Source: Stenotrophomonas nitritireducens (GTDB lineage Bacteria; Pseudomonadota; Gammaproteobacteria; Xanthomonadales; Xanthomonadaceae). Taken from it: a stretch of DNA of 64,000 bases. Position numbers and translations under genes: made by a program. The stretch lies in NCBI RefSeq assembly GCF_001700965.1, contig NZ_CP016756.1, positions 1,550,001 to 1,614,000 of the forward strand. The letters run 5' to 3'. The notes beneath the pieces were generated by a model. It made no database searches. It worked only from the letters and a program-made list of their open reading frames with translations, and was not told the DNA's origin. Every line of letters begins with the position of its first letter. Position 1 is the stretch's first letter. Shown here piece after piece: positions 1 to 9,254 of this stretch.

Positions 1-1275
1 ATTCGGTACCTAGTCGTTTCGGGAGTGAATCAAGGCGCTGAACGTATCAAGACGCGAGACTTCCAAAACTTAATTGGCCGAGCCGGTCGCGCAGGCATGC
101 ATACCGAAGGACTTGTCCTTTTCGCGGACCCCAAGGTCATCGATAATCGTCAACGTGAGAATTGGCGCTTGGAAGCGGCAGTTGGGCTATTAAAGGCAGA
201 GAATTCCGAAGAAACATCAAGCTCGCTTCTCGAATTACTTGAGGCTATTTCGTCGCCTGATGGCAGAAGCACTTTGCCAATCGCGACCACCGAAGTACTG
301 CAGGCATACTTCAAGCGAGGCGAGGAGTTGGCGGCATGGACCAGGCATATGGCCGTCGTTCATCAGTCACTTGGATTCGACGAACGGTCGTTGGCGAAGG
401 AAATTTCGAGAAGGCAGAGATTGATGGTAGCTCTCGAAAGCTTTCTGATGGCCAATCGTGGATTCGAGAGCTTCGAAAACGTACTAGGAAAAGTGCGGGT
501 GTTGGCAGGCTCTACGCTGGCTTTTTCCTTGGCGGACGAGGCCATGAAAGCGTCTCTTGTTCAACTCTTTGTGTTGTCGGCAACGCACATCGAGCAAGTT
601 GTTTCCGAACCCGCTCGACAGATGTCTTATGCTAAGACGCTGCTGGGCGCTTTCGACGCAAAGATAGTCGACGCTTGGGTCCAGGAACATGCGAATGCGC
701 TGCGCACTCTTGCGACACCTGATGCGTGGCTGACGGCAATATGGCCGCTTTTCATGACTGTTGTCGACGACAAGCTACTGACAGCGATGGAGCCCGCTGG
801 GATGCCGATGCAGCTCGCGCAGGGCTGGATGCGCGGGGCTTCATACCGAGAGCTGATTGCTATGACCAAGGACGCCAAAGCGTCTAAGCCTTGGGGAAAA
901 GCCGCTCGCCGCAAGCTCAACGATGCCGATGTGCTTCAGTTCTTGGAAGGCTGTCTCGGTTTTGATTGCCCGTTGATCGTCGCCGCCGTAGGTCAGTTCC
1001 TTTTCGGGGCAACAGGGCTCAATGGCGAGGAGGCTGGCGCGCTTAACGATTTTCAGAAGTCTTTGGCTTACGGGTTGCCAAGCAGACTTGCGGTGTCGAC
1101 CTATGAGTCTGGTCTGGCCGACAGGCAAGTTGCGCAGGAAGTTGCGTTTCAAGTTCGGCTGACTGGATATGAAGGGTTCAATTTCCGTGCCGCGTTACGT
1201 GAGCACCGCGATGTAGTTGTACGCTCACTGGCGGCGTACCCCTCTTACTTCGACAAGGTGCTCGATGGTCTGTAA
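1..1275 (+). CDS. Ski2-like superfamily 2 helicase, C-terminal part (5' end outside window)
   Basis: The frame is open from base 1, so the ATP-binding half lies outside the window; 424 codons remain. The first residues read as helicase motifs V and VI: VVSGVNQGAE, then QNLIGRAGRAG with the arginine-finger residues. About 390 mostly helical residues follow in which I recognise no further motif. By eye the gene is less G+C-rich than everything from base 2162 on, like its neighbour at 1518-2036, which suggests an accessory region. Ski2-like helicases occur in antiphage systems (HamB of Hachiman is one) and in general RNA/DNA metabolism. Without the N-terminus and upstream genes I cannot choose between these. 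The helicase call is firm; the role is unknown. The 240 bases after the stop hold nothing I recognise. Confidence 0.8.
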   Translation: MRYLVVSGVNQGAERIKTRDFQNLIGRAGRAGMHTEGLVLFADPKVIDNRQRENWRLEAAVGLLKAENSEETSSSLLELLEAISSPDGRSTLPIATTEVLQAYFKRGEELAAWTRHMAVVHQSLGFDERSLAKEISRRQRLMVALESFLMANRGFESFENVLGKVRVLAGSTLAFSLADEAMKASLVQLFVLSATHIEQVVSEPARQMSYAKTLLGAFDAKIVDAWVQEHANALRTLATPDAWLTAIWPLFMTVVDDKLLTAMEPAGMPMQLAQGWMRGASYRELIAMTKDAKASKPWGKAARRKLNDADVLQFLEGCLGFDCPLIVAAVGQFLFGATGLNGEEAGALNDFQKSLAYGLPSRLAVSTYESGLADRQVAQEVAFQVRLTGYEGFNFRAALREHRDVVVRSLAAYPSYFDKVLDGL

Positions 1276-1517
1276 GTCCTAGCGCGGCTCTTCGCGATCT
1301 TGGGTTACTGGTGGCGAAGCGGTATTAAGGTCGACAGCTTCCAATCGAACGGATGCAATGACGCGTTGTGTGCAAGCGTTGATAGATTGCATCAGTCGGC
1401 AGTCAAGCAACGAAAGACTGCTTAGGTCGAGAACAGCCTCCACCCCCGATACATCTTCCTAATCCCCTGCCCCGCCGGTGTCCGTTTCCGGCCAGAAGCC
1501 GACATTGGCAAAGACAG

Positions 1518-2036
1518 CTAGTTTCCCCGTCCATACCAAGGGCCAACGGCTTCTGGCAGATACGGCCAGTCCGAAGGCCGCGGAAGCGCTGCTCGCGAAG
1601 CCTCTGCGTGCTCCGGCGTGAGAAACAAGCCGCCCAGTTCATTGCCACCGTCGATCGCATAGAAGCGGAAATTGGTGTTGACAAGCTGATCGTTGATCAC
1701 TTTAAAGAAGACGTAGGTAGCAGCTCCCCAGCTCGCATCCTCACTCCTCTGGATATCCGCAGAGTAGATGACGTACTCCGTGCCATTGACCCGAATGGCG
1801 TAGCGCGGCATGTCGGGGTCAACTACGTCCTCGATGTGCGCAGGCTGGGAAACATACTTCTCAAGCTCTGGCAGAAGTTGCGAGTACGCCTCGCCAATAC
1901 CACTCTCCGCTAGATTTTCGGCGTCAAGGAGGATTAATTTGTCGTAATCGAGGTTCACGTTTTTGGTTGTCTGTGCATTGCAAGTGGCGGCCATGATGAC
2001 CATGAAAAACGTGGTCGCAAACTTGACCAACTGCAT
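1518..2036 (-). CDS. Small exported protein of unknown function
   Basis: This 172-residue protein has a clear Sec signal peptide: a short basic start, a hydrophobic stretch at residues 5-18, and probable cleavage after CNA near residue 21. The cysteine there is not in a proper lipobox, so a lipoprotein is unlikely. The start is supported by a strong ribosome-binding site (AGGAGG about 7 bases upstream of the ATG). The mature part contains YAIRVNGTEYVIYSAD and a W-G-A-A-T-Y-V-F-F segment that look like beta strands, but I recognise no family. It faces the helicase gene tail to tail and shares its lower G+C. It is probably periplasmic or secreted. Confidence 0.7.
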   Translation of the reverse strand: MQLVKFATTFFMVIMAATCNAQTTKNVNLDYDKLILLDAENLAESGIGEAYSQLLPELEKYVSQPAHIEDVVDPDMPRYAIRVNGTEYVIYSADIQRSEDASWGAATYVFFKVINDQLVNTNFRFYAIDGGNELGGLFLTPEHAEASRAALPRPSDWPYLPEAVGPWYGRGN

Positions 2037-2161
2037 GATGGAACCTCCTGTTCCCGTTCAAAACTACCAGCGCTTAGTCCCGCCAACAACCGAAGCATCG
2101 CTGGAAACGAGCAGTTGCCCAATGTCCGCTCCGGGTCGGAGGCAGCCATCCAAAGAAAAAC

Positions 2162-3040
2162 TCAGCTCTTACGCTTCGCCCTAGGATGCGCAGCATCATA
2201 AACCTTGGCCAGATGCTGGAAATCCAAATGCGTATAGATCTGCGTGGTCGCAATATCCGCATGCCCCAGCAGTTCCTGCACGCCGCGCAGGTCGCCTGAG
2301 GATTCCAGAATATGGCTGGCAAAACTGTGCCGCAGCATATGCGGGTGCACGTTTTTGAACAGCCCCTGGCGTTGCGCCAGTTGCTTGATGCGGATCTGCA
2401 CGGCGCGTTGGCTGATGGGTCCGCCGCTGCGGCCTGGGAATACCGGTTTCTCGCCGGTGCCTCCACTTTCCTTGCGCCACTCCTGCAATGCGTTCATTGC
2501 ATGCGAGCCGACCGGCACGGTGCGTTCGCGGTTGCCTTTGCCGTGCACCAGCACGATGCCGCTGGCGGTATCGAGGTCGCGCCAGCGCATGGCGCAGAGT
2601 TCGCTCAGGCGCAGGCCTGAGGAATAGAACAGTTCGAGCAGCGCGCGGTCGCGCAAGCCGAGCGGTGCATCGGTGGGCAGTTCGACCAGCTGCACAGCTT
2701 CATCGGCGTCCAGCACCTGCGGCAGTTTGCGTGGTGCCTTGGGCGCGCGCAGGCCGGCGGCGGGGCTGGTGTCGATGACGTTGTTCTTCAGCAGCCAGGC
2801 GTAGAAGCTGCGGCAAGCCGACAGGCGGCGTTGCAGGCTTTTGGCCGACAGGCCGCGGCGGTGCTCGCTGGCGATGAACTCGCGCAGCTGCTCGCCTTGC
2901 AGCGCCTGCGGATCGGCGACTTCGTGCGCTTCGCACCATTGGCTGAGCGCAGCGAGGTCGCGCTGGTAGGCGTCCAGCGTGTGCGCCGACATGCGGCGCT
3001 CGACCTGCAGATAGGATAGGAATGCCTGGACGGCACTCAT
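2162..3040 (-). CDS. xerC: Site-specific tyrosine recombinase XerC
   Basis: XerC acts with XerD at the dif site near the replication terminus to resolve chromosome dimers. The 292 residues are the usual length. An N-terminal SAM-like core-binding domain (about residues 1-95) precedes the catalytic domain. All catalytic residues are visible: R144 (SSGLRLSEL), K168 (HGKGNRERTVP), H234 and R237 (HPHMLRHSF), H260 (LLGH) and the nucleophile Y269 (TTQIYTH). It is the last gene of the lptM-dapF-DUF484-xerC block, the order also found in other gammaproteobacteria, so it is probably co-transcribed from upstream of lptM. The DUF484 gene ends 16 bases before its ATG. I found no dif site in the window. 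Confidence 0.97.
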   Translation of the reverse strand: MSAVQAFLSYLQVERRMSAHTLDAYQRDLAALSQWCEAHEVADPQALQGEQLREFIASEHRRGLSAKSLQRRLSACRSFYAWLLKNNVIDTSPAAGLRAPKAPRKLPQVLDADEAVQLVELPTDAPLGLRDRALLELFYSSGLRLSELCAMRWRDLDTASGIVLVHGKGNRERTVPVGSHAMNALQEWRKESGGTGEKPVFPGRSGGPISQRAVQIRIKQLAQRQGLFKNVHPHMLRHSFASHILESSGDLRGVQELLGHADIATTQIYTHLDFQHLAKVYDAAHPRAKRKS

Positions 3041-3056
3041 CGCCGCGTCACTCCAT

Positions 3057-3734
3057 TCAAGCGCTGTGGAAGCGCTGCAAACCCGTCACCAGCGATTCAC
3101 CCATCATGCGCAGGAACAGCGTGCCCATGCCGGGATAGAAGCGGTTGGGGTCGTAGCTGCCGACTGCAATCAGGCCGACGCCGGGCAGCGGCAGCAGTGC
3201 GGTGGACGAAACTTCGTTGACGCGCTCGCCGTACAGCACCACGTTCTTTTCCTGCTGCAGGCGGCCGCAGATGGGCTCGCCGTCCTGCAGGCAGTCGTGG
3301 AACGCAGCCAGCCGTTGGTCGTCCTTGGCGATGACCTGCAGCCACGGCGCTTCGGCCAGTTCCGGCACGTCATCGAAGGAGACGATGCGCACCAGGTCGC
3401 CGGCGAAATCTTCTTCCAGCGAGGCGGCCATGGCGCGCAGGGTGTCGGCGGCGCTGTTCTGGCGCATCAGCGCCAGGGTCAGCTGGTGAGTGCGCACGGC
3501 CAGGCGTTCGTTGATCTGCGCGTTGGCGCCGAGGTCCGCCAAGCGCCGCGACAGCTCGCGGTTCTTGTCGCGCAGCACTTCCAGCTGGTAGCTGGCCAGC
3601 GAGGCGGTGGGGCCGTCGTCGCGCGGCACCACCATGGTCAGTGCCAGATCGGGGAACTGCTTGAGGAAGCTCGGATGACGCCGCAGCCAGGCTGCAACTT
3701 CATGGGCACCGATTTTCTCGACTGTGTCGTTCAT
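3057..3734 (-). CDS. DUF484 family protein
   Basis: This 225-residue cytoplasmic protein belongs to the DUF484 family, a GAF-like fold of unknown function that nearly always sits between dapF and xerC. Visible features are the N-terminal helical segment ([18 protein letters not shown]), a predicted coiled coil around residues 50-85 ([19 protein letters not shown]), and a C-terminal GAF-like part ending in [21 protein letters not shown] start it at the ATG at 3734, which overlaps the dapF stop codon as ATGA, a sign of translational coupling. A GTG three codons earlier is possible. The function is not known; the position suggests it is expressed with XerC. Confidence 0.9.
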   Translation of the reverse strand: MNDTVEKIGAHEVAAWLRRHPSFLKQFPDLALTMVVPRDDGPTASLASYQLEVLRDKNRELSRRLADLGANAQINERLAVRTHQLTLALMRQNSAADTLRAMAASLEEDFAGDLVRIVSFDDVPELAEAPWLQVIAKDDQRLAAFHDCLQDGEPICGRLQQEKNVVLYGERVNEVSSTALLPLPGVGLIAVGSYDPNRFYPGMGTLFLRMMGESLVTGLQRFHSA

Positions 3735-4582
3735 CCCATCCACTCTCCGTCGAATACGAATGCTGCCGGGCCGGACATCACGATCTCGGCATCATCTGCC
3801 GGCCATTGGATACGCAGGTCGCCACCGGGCAATGAGATCAACGCGTCGCGCTGCAGGCGGCCGCGCTGCATCAGCACTACCGCCGCTGCGCAGGCACCGC
3901 TGCCGCAGGCCAGGGTTTCGCCAACGCCGCGCTCGTAAACGCGCAGACGGGCGTGGCCGGCGTCCATCACCTGGGCGAAGCCGACATTCACCGATTCGGG
4001 GAACGAGGGGTTCTGCTGCAGCAAGGGCCCTACCCGCTCCACCGGTGCGGCGTCGACCGAGCCCACTTCCAGCACCGCGTGCGGGTTGCCCATCGACACG
4101 GCACCGAAGCGCACGTTCTCGCCCTGCAGCGAGGTCATGTATTCCTCACGTGCGCGCGGGAAGCCGAGCAGTGGGATCTGTGCCGGTTCGAACTCGGGCT
4201 TGCCCATGCCAATGGCGTATTCGCCATTGGCCAGGCGCTGCACGGCGTGGGTACGGGTGGGGCTGTCGATGATGAAGTCATCGCCCTGCACTGCGCCGTC
4301 GCGCACCAGCCAGGCGGCCACGCAGCGCGCGCCGTTGCCGCATTGCTGCGAGGTGGAGCCGTCGGAGTTCCATATACGGTAGGAAGCCACGGCGCCTTCG
4401 CTGCGCGGCGGCTCGATGGTCAGGATCTGGTCGCAGCCGACGCCACGATGGCGGTCGGCCAGTTGGGCGGCCTGGGCGGCATCCGGCGGGGCGCTGCCAT
4501 CACGCAGGTCCAACACCACGAAATCATTGCCGGCGCCATGCATCTTGCTGAACTGCAGGCGCCCTGTTGCCGACTTACTCAT
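3731..4582 (-). CDS. dapF: Diaminopimelate epimerase
   Basis: DapF converts LL- to meso-diaminopimelate in lysine and peptidoglycan synthesis, in the cytosol. From the ATG at 4582 the protein is 283 residues, the family's usual size. The two catalytic cysteines are present: C81 in QQCGNGARC and C226 in ACGSGACAA. The N-terminal signature [15 protein letters not shown] is intact. Alternative starts at 4591 and 4606 would add 3 or 8 residues; 4591 has a GGTGG a few bases upstream and cannot be excluded. The gene overlaps lptM upstream by 8 bases and DUF484 downstream by 4, so the four genes are probably translationally coupled. Confidence 0.95.
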   Translation of the reverse strand: MSKSATGRLQFSKMHGAGNDFVVLDLRDGSAPPDAAQAAQLADRHRGVGCDQILTIEPPRSEGAVASYRIWNSDGSTSQQCGNGARCVAAWLVRDGAVQGDDFIIDSPTRTHAVQRLANGEYAIGMGKPEFEPAQIPLLGFPRAREEYMTSLQGENVRFGAVSMGNPHAVLEVGSVDAAPVERVGPLLQQNPSFPESVNVGFAQVMDAGHARLRVYERGVGETLACGSGACAAAVVLMQRGRLQRDALISLPGGDLRIQWPADDAEIVMSGPAAFVFDGEWMG

Positions 4583-4820
4583 TGACGCCATCACCACCGG
4601 TTGCATCGTCCAGGGCCTTGTCGGCCTTCTTGTCGGCAGCCGGATCGGCCTTGTCGGGCGCAGGCGCGGCAGCGGGCTGCTCCTCCGGGATGACTTCCTG
4701 TTCCTCGATCGGCACCGGCTTCTGCGGCATCACCAAGGGGCCTTTGTTGCCGCAGGCGCTGAGGGCCAGCAGCAGGAAGGCCGCCGGGATGAGAATCAGA
4801 AAACGGGACGTCTTGTTCAT
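4575..4820 (-). CDS. lptM: LptM/YifL-type lipoprotein
   Basis: This 81-residue lipoprotein has a signal peptide ending in the lipobox LSAC at residues 20-23. It continues with [12 protein letters not shown], the hallmark of the LptM (YifL) family. In Escherichia coli LptM binds the LptDE translocon and helps its maturation, so an outer-membrane role in lipopolysaccharide export is the likely job here. The rest is low-complexity and acidic/alanine-rich ([19 protein letters not shown]). The ATG at 4820 places the lipobox at the expected distance. As in other gammaproteobacteria it lies directly before dapF. Confidence 0.88.
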   Translation of the reverse strand: MNKTSRFLILIPAAFLLLALSACGNKGPLVMPQKPVPIEEQEVIPEEQPAAAPAPDKADPAADKKADKALDDATGGDGVNE

Positions 4821-4873
4821 GCCCCGGAGTATAGCCACTGGACCATGAAGTCCGAACCGCAGGCGTGCGCTGT

Positions 4874-5281
4874 TCAGCGTTCGCCCGGCGGCAGGGGCCG
4901 CAGCCACAGCCACAGGCAGACGCAGGCCATGATGGTGATGGAGGTCCATTTCACCCAGGCCAGCGGCACGCACCACAGGGTGATCAGGGCGCAGGCCAGC
5001 ATGGTCAGGCTGGCCATCCACTTGCCCTTGCGGCTTACCGCGCCGTGCGCCTGCCAGTCGCGGATGGCCGGGCCGAAGCGCGGGTGGTCCAGTAGCCAGC
5101 GGTGCAGCCGCTCGGAGCCATGCGAGGCCGCCCAGGCCGAAATCAGCACGAATACGGTGGTGGGCAGGCCGGGCACAAAAATGCCGACGATGCCCACTCC
5201 CAGGCTTACATAGGCCAGCAGCCACCACGCCCAGCGCAGGCGCGGCGGGCGTGGTTGGGGCGGTGGCGGTGTCTCAGGCAT
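4874..5281 (-). CDS. YbaN/DUF454 family inner-membrane protein
   Basis: This 135-residue protein has a proline-rich N-terminus (PETPPPPQPRPPR) and then the DUF454 (YbaN) pattern. The first hydrophobic segment is at residues 18-35, followed by GIFVPGLPTTVFVLISAW, where the PGLPTT motif is the family signature. A conserved middle section (HRWLLDHPRFGPAIRDW) and a C-terminal hydrophobic pair lead to the end. It is predicted to be an inner-membrane protein; the function of the family is not established. I use the ATG at 5281; a GTG two codons earlier is possible. The gene starts 18 bases after the upstream S9 peptidase gene ends, so the two may share a transcript. Confidence 0.88.
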   Translation of the reverse strand: MPETPPPPQPRPPRLRWAWWLLAYVSLGVGIVGIFVPGLPTTVFVLISAWAASHGSERLHRWLLDHPRFGPAIRDWQAHGAVSRKGKWMASLTMLACALITLWCVPLAWVKWTSITIMACVCLWLWLRPLPPGER

Positions 5282-5299
5282 GCCCACAACCCTGCTGCA

Positions 5300-7408
5300 T
5301 CAATCGGCCAGGCCCAGCTGCCACAGCACGAAGGCGAAGGACTCGGCCTGTTCCTTGTAACGCTGGAAGCGGCCGGACTTGCCGCCATGGCCGGCTTCCA
5401 TATTGGTGCGGAACACGATGGGCGCGGTGCCGGTATTGACGTCACGCAGCTTGGCTACCCACTTGGCCGGTTCCCAGTACTGCACCTGCGAATCCCACAG
5501 ACCGGTACCTACGAACAGCGACGGGTAAGCCTGGGCGGTGACGTTGTCGTACGGCGAGTACTTGAGCATGTAGTCGTAGTACGGCTTCTGCTCCGGGTTG
5601 CCCCACTCGTCGTACTCGTTGGTGGTCAGCGGGATGCTGGCATCGAGCATGGTGGTCACCACGTCGACGAACGGCACCTGCGCCACCATCACCCGGTAAT
5701 CGCCCGGCGCCTGGTTGGCCACGGCGCCCATCAACAGGCCGCCAGCGCTGCCGCCGGAAGCGGCCACGCGATCCTTGGCGGCGTAGCCCTGCGCCACCAG
5801 AGCGCGGGTCACGTCGACGAAATCATTGAAGGTGTTCTGCTTGTGCAGCAGCTTGCCGTTGTCATACCAGCTGCGGCCCATTTCCTCGCCACCGCGGATA
5901 TGCGCGATGGCGTAGACCACGCCGCGGTCCAGCAGGCTCACCACGCTCTGGTTGAAGCCCGGGTCCATCGACATGCCATAGCTGCCGTAGGCGTACTGGT
6001 ACAGGGCGGCGGTGCCGTCCTTCTTGAAGCCCTTCTTGTAGACCAGCGACACCGGAATGCGGGCGCCATCGCGGGCGGTGACCCAGACGCGCTCGGTTTC
6101 GTATTTGCTGGGGTCATAGCCGATCACCGGCTGCTGCTTGAGCAGGCGGCGCTCGCCGGTCTTGACGTTGAGTTCGTAGGTGGTGGCCGGGGTGGTCAGC
6201 GAGGTATAGGTGTAGCGCAGCCACTCGGTCTCGGGTTCGGCATTGATCGACAGGCCCATCGAATAGGCCGGCTCATCGGCCTTGACGAACTCGCTGCGGC
6301 CGTCGGCAAACAGCAGGCGCACGCGCTCCAGCGCTTCGGCGCGCTCGGCGATGGCGGTATAGCCGTCGAACAGTTCGAAGCCTTCGATCAGCACCTGCGG
6401 ATCGTGCTTGACCCAATCCGTCCACTGCTTGCGGCTGGTGGCGCCGTCCGGGGCGGTGACCAGCTTGAAGTTGGTGGCGCCATCGGCATTGGTGCGGATC
6501 ACCCATTGGCCGTTGTAGTGGTCGGCGTCGTATTCCACATCGCGCTCGCGCTTTGCCAGCACGGTGAACTCACCCGGGTTGGCGGCCGAGGTGTAACGCA
6601 GCTCGGAAGACACAGTGCTGTCCACGCCGATGGTGATGAAACGGTCGTCGCGGGTACGGCCGATGCCCATGTAGAAGCTGTCGTCCTTCTCCTCGTAGAC
6701 CAGCACGTCGGCGCTGACCGGGGTACCCAGCACATGCTTCTTGACGCGTACGGTGAGCAGGGTTTCCGGGTCGTTCTCGACGTAGAACAGGGTGCGGTTG
6801 TCATCGGCCCAGACCACGTTAGCCGACACGCCTTCGATCACGTCATCCAGCACCTTGCCGGTGCCCAGGTCCTTGAAGCGGATGGTGTACTGGCGGCGGC
6901 CAACGGCGTCTTCGGCCCAGGCCAGCAGCTGGTTGTCGCGGCTGATGTCCATGTCGTCGATGCCGAAGTAGCCCTTGCCTTCGGCCAGCACGTTCAGATC
7001 CAGCAGAACTTCTTCCGGCGCCTGCATGTCGCCCTTGCGGCGGGCGTGGATGGGGTAATCCTTGCCGGTTTCGTAGCGGGTGTAATACCAGTAGCCACGC
7101 TCGCGGTACGGCACGCTGGCGTCGTCCTGCTTGATGCGGCCGACGATCTCGGCGTAGAGCTTGTCCTGCAGCGGCTTCAACGGCGCCATCAGCGCGTCGG
7201 TATAGGCGTTCTCGGCGTTGAGGTAGGCCAGCATCGCCGGCTCCTTGCGCTCGTCGTCACGCAGCCAGTAGTAGTCGTCCTCGCGCTGTGCACCGAACGG
7301 TGCGGTCACCGTGTGCGGGCGCTTTTCAACATCCGGCGGGGTGGGCTGGGAAGCGGCGGCGGTATTGATCATCAGGCTTGCAACCAACAGGCAAAGAAAG
7401 GGTTTCAT
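5300..7408 (-). CDS. Exported S9A peptidase, oligopeptidase B-like
   Basis: This is a prolyl-oligopeptidase-family serine peptidase of 702 residues: a seven-bladed propeller followed by an alpha/beta-hydrolase domain. The catalytic triad is visible as S554 (GGSAGGLL), D639 (GTGLWDSQV) and H674 (EAGHGG). WGNPEQKPYYDYMLKYSPYDN and GSYGMSMDPGF resemble oligopeptidase B, which cuts short peptides after Arg or Lys. The ATG at 7408 gives a good signal peptide (MKPFLCLLVASLMINTAAA), so the enzyme is probably periplasmic, unlike the cytoplasmic E. coli PtrB. The gene is divergent from the aminotransferase at 7512. A second S9 peptidase lies at 9255-11354. Confidence 0.93.
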   Translation of the reverse strand: MKPFLCLLVASLMINTAAASQPTPPDVEKRPHTVTAPFGAQREDDYYWLRDDERKEPAMLAYLNAENAYTDALMAPLKPLQDKLYAEIVGRIKQDDASVPYRERGYWYYTRYETGKDYPIHARRKGDMQAPEEVLLDLNVLAEGKGYFGIDDMDISRDNQLLAWAEDAVGRRQYTIRFKDLGTGKVLDDVIEGVSANVVWADDNRTLFYVENDPETLLTVRVKKHVLGTPVSADVLVYEEKDDSFYMGIGRTRDDRFITIGVDSTVSSELRYTSAANPGEFTVLAKRERDVEYDADHYNGQWVIRTNADGATNFKLVTAPDGATSRKQWTDWVKHDPQVLIEGFELFDGYTAIAERAEALERVRLLFADGRSEFVKADEPAYSMGLSINAEPETEWLRYTYTSLTTPATTYELNVKTGERRLLKQQPVIGYDPSKYETERVWVTARDGARIPVSLVYKKGFKKDGTAALYQYAYGSYGMSMDPGFNQSVVSLLDRGVVYAIAHIRGGEEMGRSWYDNGKLLHKQNTFNDFVDVTRALVAQGYAAKDRVAASGGSAGGLLMGAVANQAPGDYRVMVAQVPFVDVVTTMLDASIPLTTNEYDEWGNPEQKPYYDYMLKYSPYDNVTAQAYPSLFVGTGLWDSQVQYWEPAKWVAKLRDVNTGTAPIVFRTNMEAGHGGKSGRFQRYKEQAESFAFVLWQLGLAD

Positions 7409-7511
7409 CAGGTTCGCTCCGGAACAGCGGTGGTGCATCCAGTGCAACAGCGCACAGTGTGCCACGCCCGGTGCTTGCGTCGTTGCCATCAACGCCGCCT
7501 ATCATGCAGGC

Positions 7512-8714
7512 ATGAACACGCCCCACGCCCCGCAAGCCCCCTATAGCCGCCGCAGTCAGGAGATCGCGCCCTTCCACGTCATGTCGCTGCTGGCCCGTGC
7601 CAACGCGCTGGAGCAGCAGGGCCACGACGTGATCCACCTGGAGATCGGCGAACCCGATTTCACCACCGCCGAGCCCATCATCCGTGCCGGCCAGGCTGCC
7701 TTGGCGGCCGGCCATACCCGCTATACCGCCGCACGCGGCCTGCCCGCCCTGCGCCAGGCCATCGCCGGTTTCTACGGCCAGCGCTACAACCTGGACATCG
7801 ACCCGGAACGCATCCTGGTAACTCCCGGCGGCTCGGGCGCCCTGCTGCTGGCCTCCAGCCTGCTGGTGGACCCGGGCAAGCACTGGCTGCTGGCCGACCC
7901 CGGCTACCCCTGCAATCGGCATTTCCTGCGCTTGGTTGAGGGCGCGGCACAGCTGGTGCCGGTGGGGCCGGACAGTGGCTACCAGCTGACCCCGGAATCG
8001 ATTGCGGCCAACTGGAATGCCGCCAGCGTCGGTGCCTTGGTGGCCTCGCCCGCCAACCCGACCGGCACCACGCTGGATGCTGGGCAGTTGGCGGGCTTGT
8101 CGGCGGCGCTGAAGGAGCGCGGCGGGCACCTGGTGGTGGATGAGATCTACCACGGCCTGACCTATGGCTTCGATGCACCCAGCGTGCTGGAAGTGGATGA
8201 CGAAGCCTTCGTGCTGAACAGCTTCTCCAAGTACTTCGGCATGACCGGCTGGCGCCTGGGCTGGCTGGTGGCACCGCCGCGTGCAGTACCGGAGTTGGAA
8301 AAGCTTGCGCAGAACCTGTACATCAGCGCGCCCTCGATCGCGCAGCATGCGGCGTTGGCGTGTTTCGAGCCGGAGACGATTGCGATCTTCGAGCAGCGCC
8401 GCGAGCAGTTCCGGCAGCGCCGGGATTATCTGTTGCCGGCCTTGCGCGAGCTGGGCTTCCGCATTGATGTGGAGCCGCAGGGCGCGTTCTACCTGTACTG
8501 CGATGTGAGTGCGTTCACCGATGACGCGCAGGCATTTTGTGCGCATTTTCTGGAAACCGAGCATGTGGCGTTTACGCCCGGCTTGGATTTTGGCAACTAC
8601 CGTGCCAACCAGCATGTGCGGATTGCGTATACGCAGGATGTTGGGCGTTTGCAGGAGGCGGTGAAGCGGATTGGGCGGGGGTTGGAGTGTTGGGGGCGCA
8701 TTGCTGAAAGCTAA
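7512..8714 (+). CDS. PLP-dependent class I/II aminotransferase
   Basis: This 400-residue fold-type I aminotransferase shows the PLP-binding lysine at K240 in SFSKYFGMTGWRLGW. It also has the cofactor-contacting N182 (SPANPTGT), D210 and Y213 (VVDEIYHG), and the substrate-carboxylate-binding arginine expected near the C-terminus. GEPDFTTAEPI and HTRYTAARGLPALR match the aspartate/aromatic aminotransferase-like subgroup. The substrate cannot be fixed from sequence. The start is the ATG at 7512; the frame stays open upstream, but that part overlaps the divergent peptidase gene. It is monocistronic and followed by the repeat-rich gap at 8715-9254. Confidence 0.92.
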   Translation: MNTPHAPQAPYSRRSQEIAPFHVMSLLARANALEQQGHDVIHLEIGEPDFTTAEPIIRAGQAALAAGHTRYTAARGLPALRQAIAGFYGQRYNLDIDPERILVTPGGSGALLLASSLLVDPGKHWLLADPGYPCNRHFLRLVEGAAQLVPVGPDSGYQLTPESIAANWNAASVGALVASPANPTGTTLDAGQLAGLSAALKERGGHLVVDEIYHGLTYGFDAPSVLEVDDEAFVLNSFSKYFGMTGWRLGWLVAPPRAVPELEKLAQNLYISAPSIAQHAALACFEPETIAIFEQRREQFRQRRDYLLPALRELGFRIDVEPQGAFYLYCDVSAFTDDAQAFCAHFLETEHVAFTPGLDFGNYRANQHVRIAYTQDVGRLQEAVKRIGRGLECWGRIAES

Positions 8715-9254
8715 AAAGTTGGAAGCTGGGAGCTGGGAGCTGGGAGCTGAAAACTAAAACTTAAAAGCTAAAGCTAAAAGCTGAAAGCACCCCTCCCCAA
8801 CCCTCCCCTTCGCCTTTGGCGAAAGGGAGGGAGCTGAAACAACGGCGCAAGCGGCAAGCCAAGCTCGGCAATCGCTTTGCTTGTCGCTCCCTCCCTTTCG
8901 CCAAAGGCGAAGGGGAGGGTTGGGGAGGGGTACTTTGGCTTTGGCTTTGGCTTTGATCTTCGCTTGGGTTGTCCCTTCTCCCGCTTGCGGGGGAAGGTGC
9001 CCGGAGGGCGGATGGGGGGAGGCTTTTGAGCTTTTGAGCTTCGGAAGCAATTGCCTCAGTTCACCATCAGTACTTCGCCGTGCCCTCACCCCAACCCCTC
9101 TCCCGCAGGCGGGAGAGGGGCTTAAGCAAAAAAGCAAAAACAAACGCCACCTTTCGGTGGCGTTTGTTTTGCATCACTTCAAAGCAAGATCACTTCAAAG
9201 CAAAAAGCATTTCAAAGAAAACACTTCAAAACGTAAGCAACCTCAAACCAAGCA
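8715..9254. repeat. Gene-free gap with a perfect 45-bp inverted repeat flanked by hexamer tracts (REPIN-like)
   Basis: No gene is credible here. The arms at 8789-8833 and 8887-8931 are exact reverse complements over 45 bases, with a 53-base spacer. Each arm carries its own small palindrome (TTCGCCTTTGGCGAA). Outside the left arm (8715-8788) runs a degenerate AGCTAAA/GGGAGCT tract. Outside the right arm (8932-8965) runs a TTTGGC tract, which is the same kind of sequence on the other strand. Further on are two shorter palindromes (about 8966-9008 and 9085-9121), the terminator at 9137-9170, and several decayed copies of CACTTCAAAGCAA at 9171-9259. Confidence 0.85.
9137..9170 (-). terminator. 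Rho-independent terminator of the 9255-11354 peptidase gene
   Basis: The stem CAAACGCCACC (9141-9151) pairs with GGTGGCGTTTG (9156-9166) around a TTTC loop. There are A residues on one side and T residues on the other, so it could stop transcription in both directions. It lies about 85 bases past the minus-strand peptidase stop and may also catch readthrough from the aminotransferase side. Confidence 0.85.

Noticed and set aside
2037..2161. dif site or attachment site next to xerC
   Set aside because: I found no 28-bp dif-like sequence with the expected central hexamer, and no direct repeat partner is in the window.
5102..7546. An 814-codon plus-strand frame opposite the S9 peptidase
   Set aside because: Low-complexity shadow translation. 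The minus-strand gene has a signal peptide and an intact catalytic triad.
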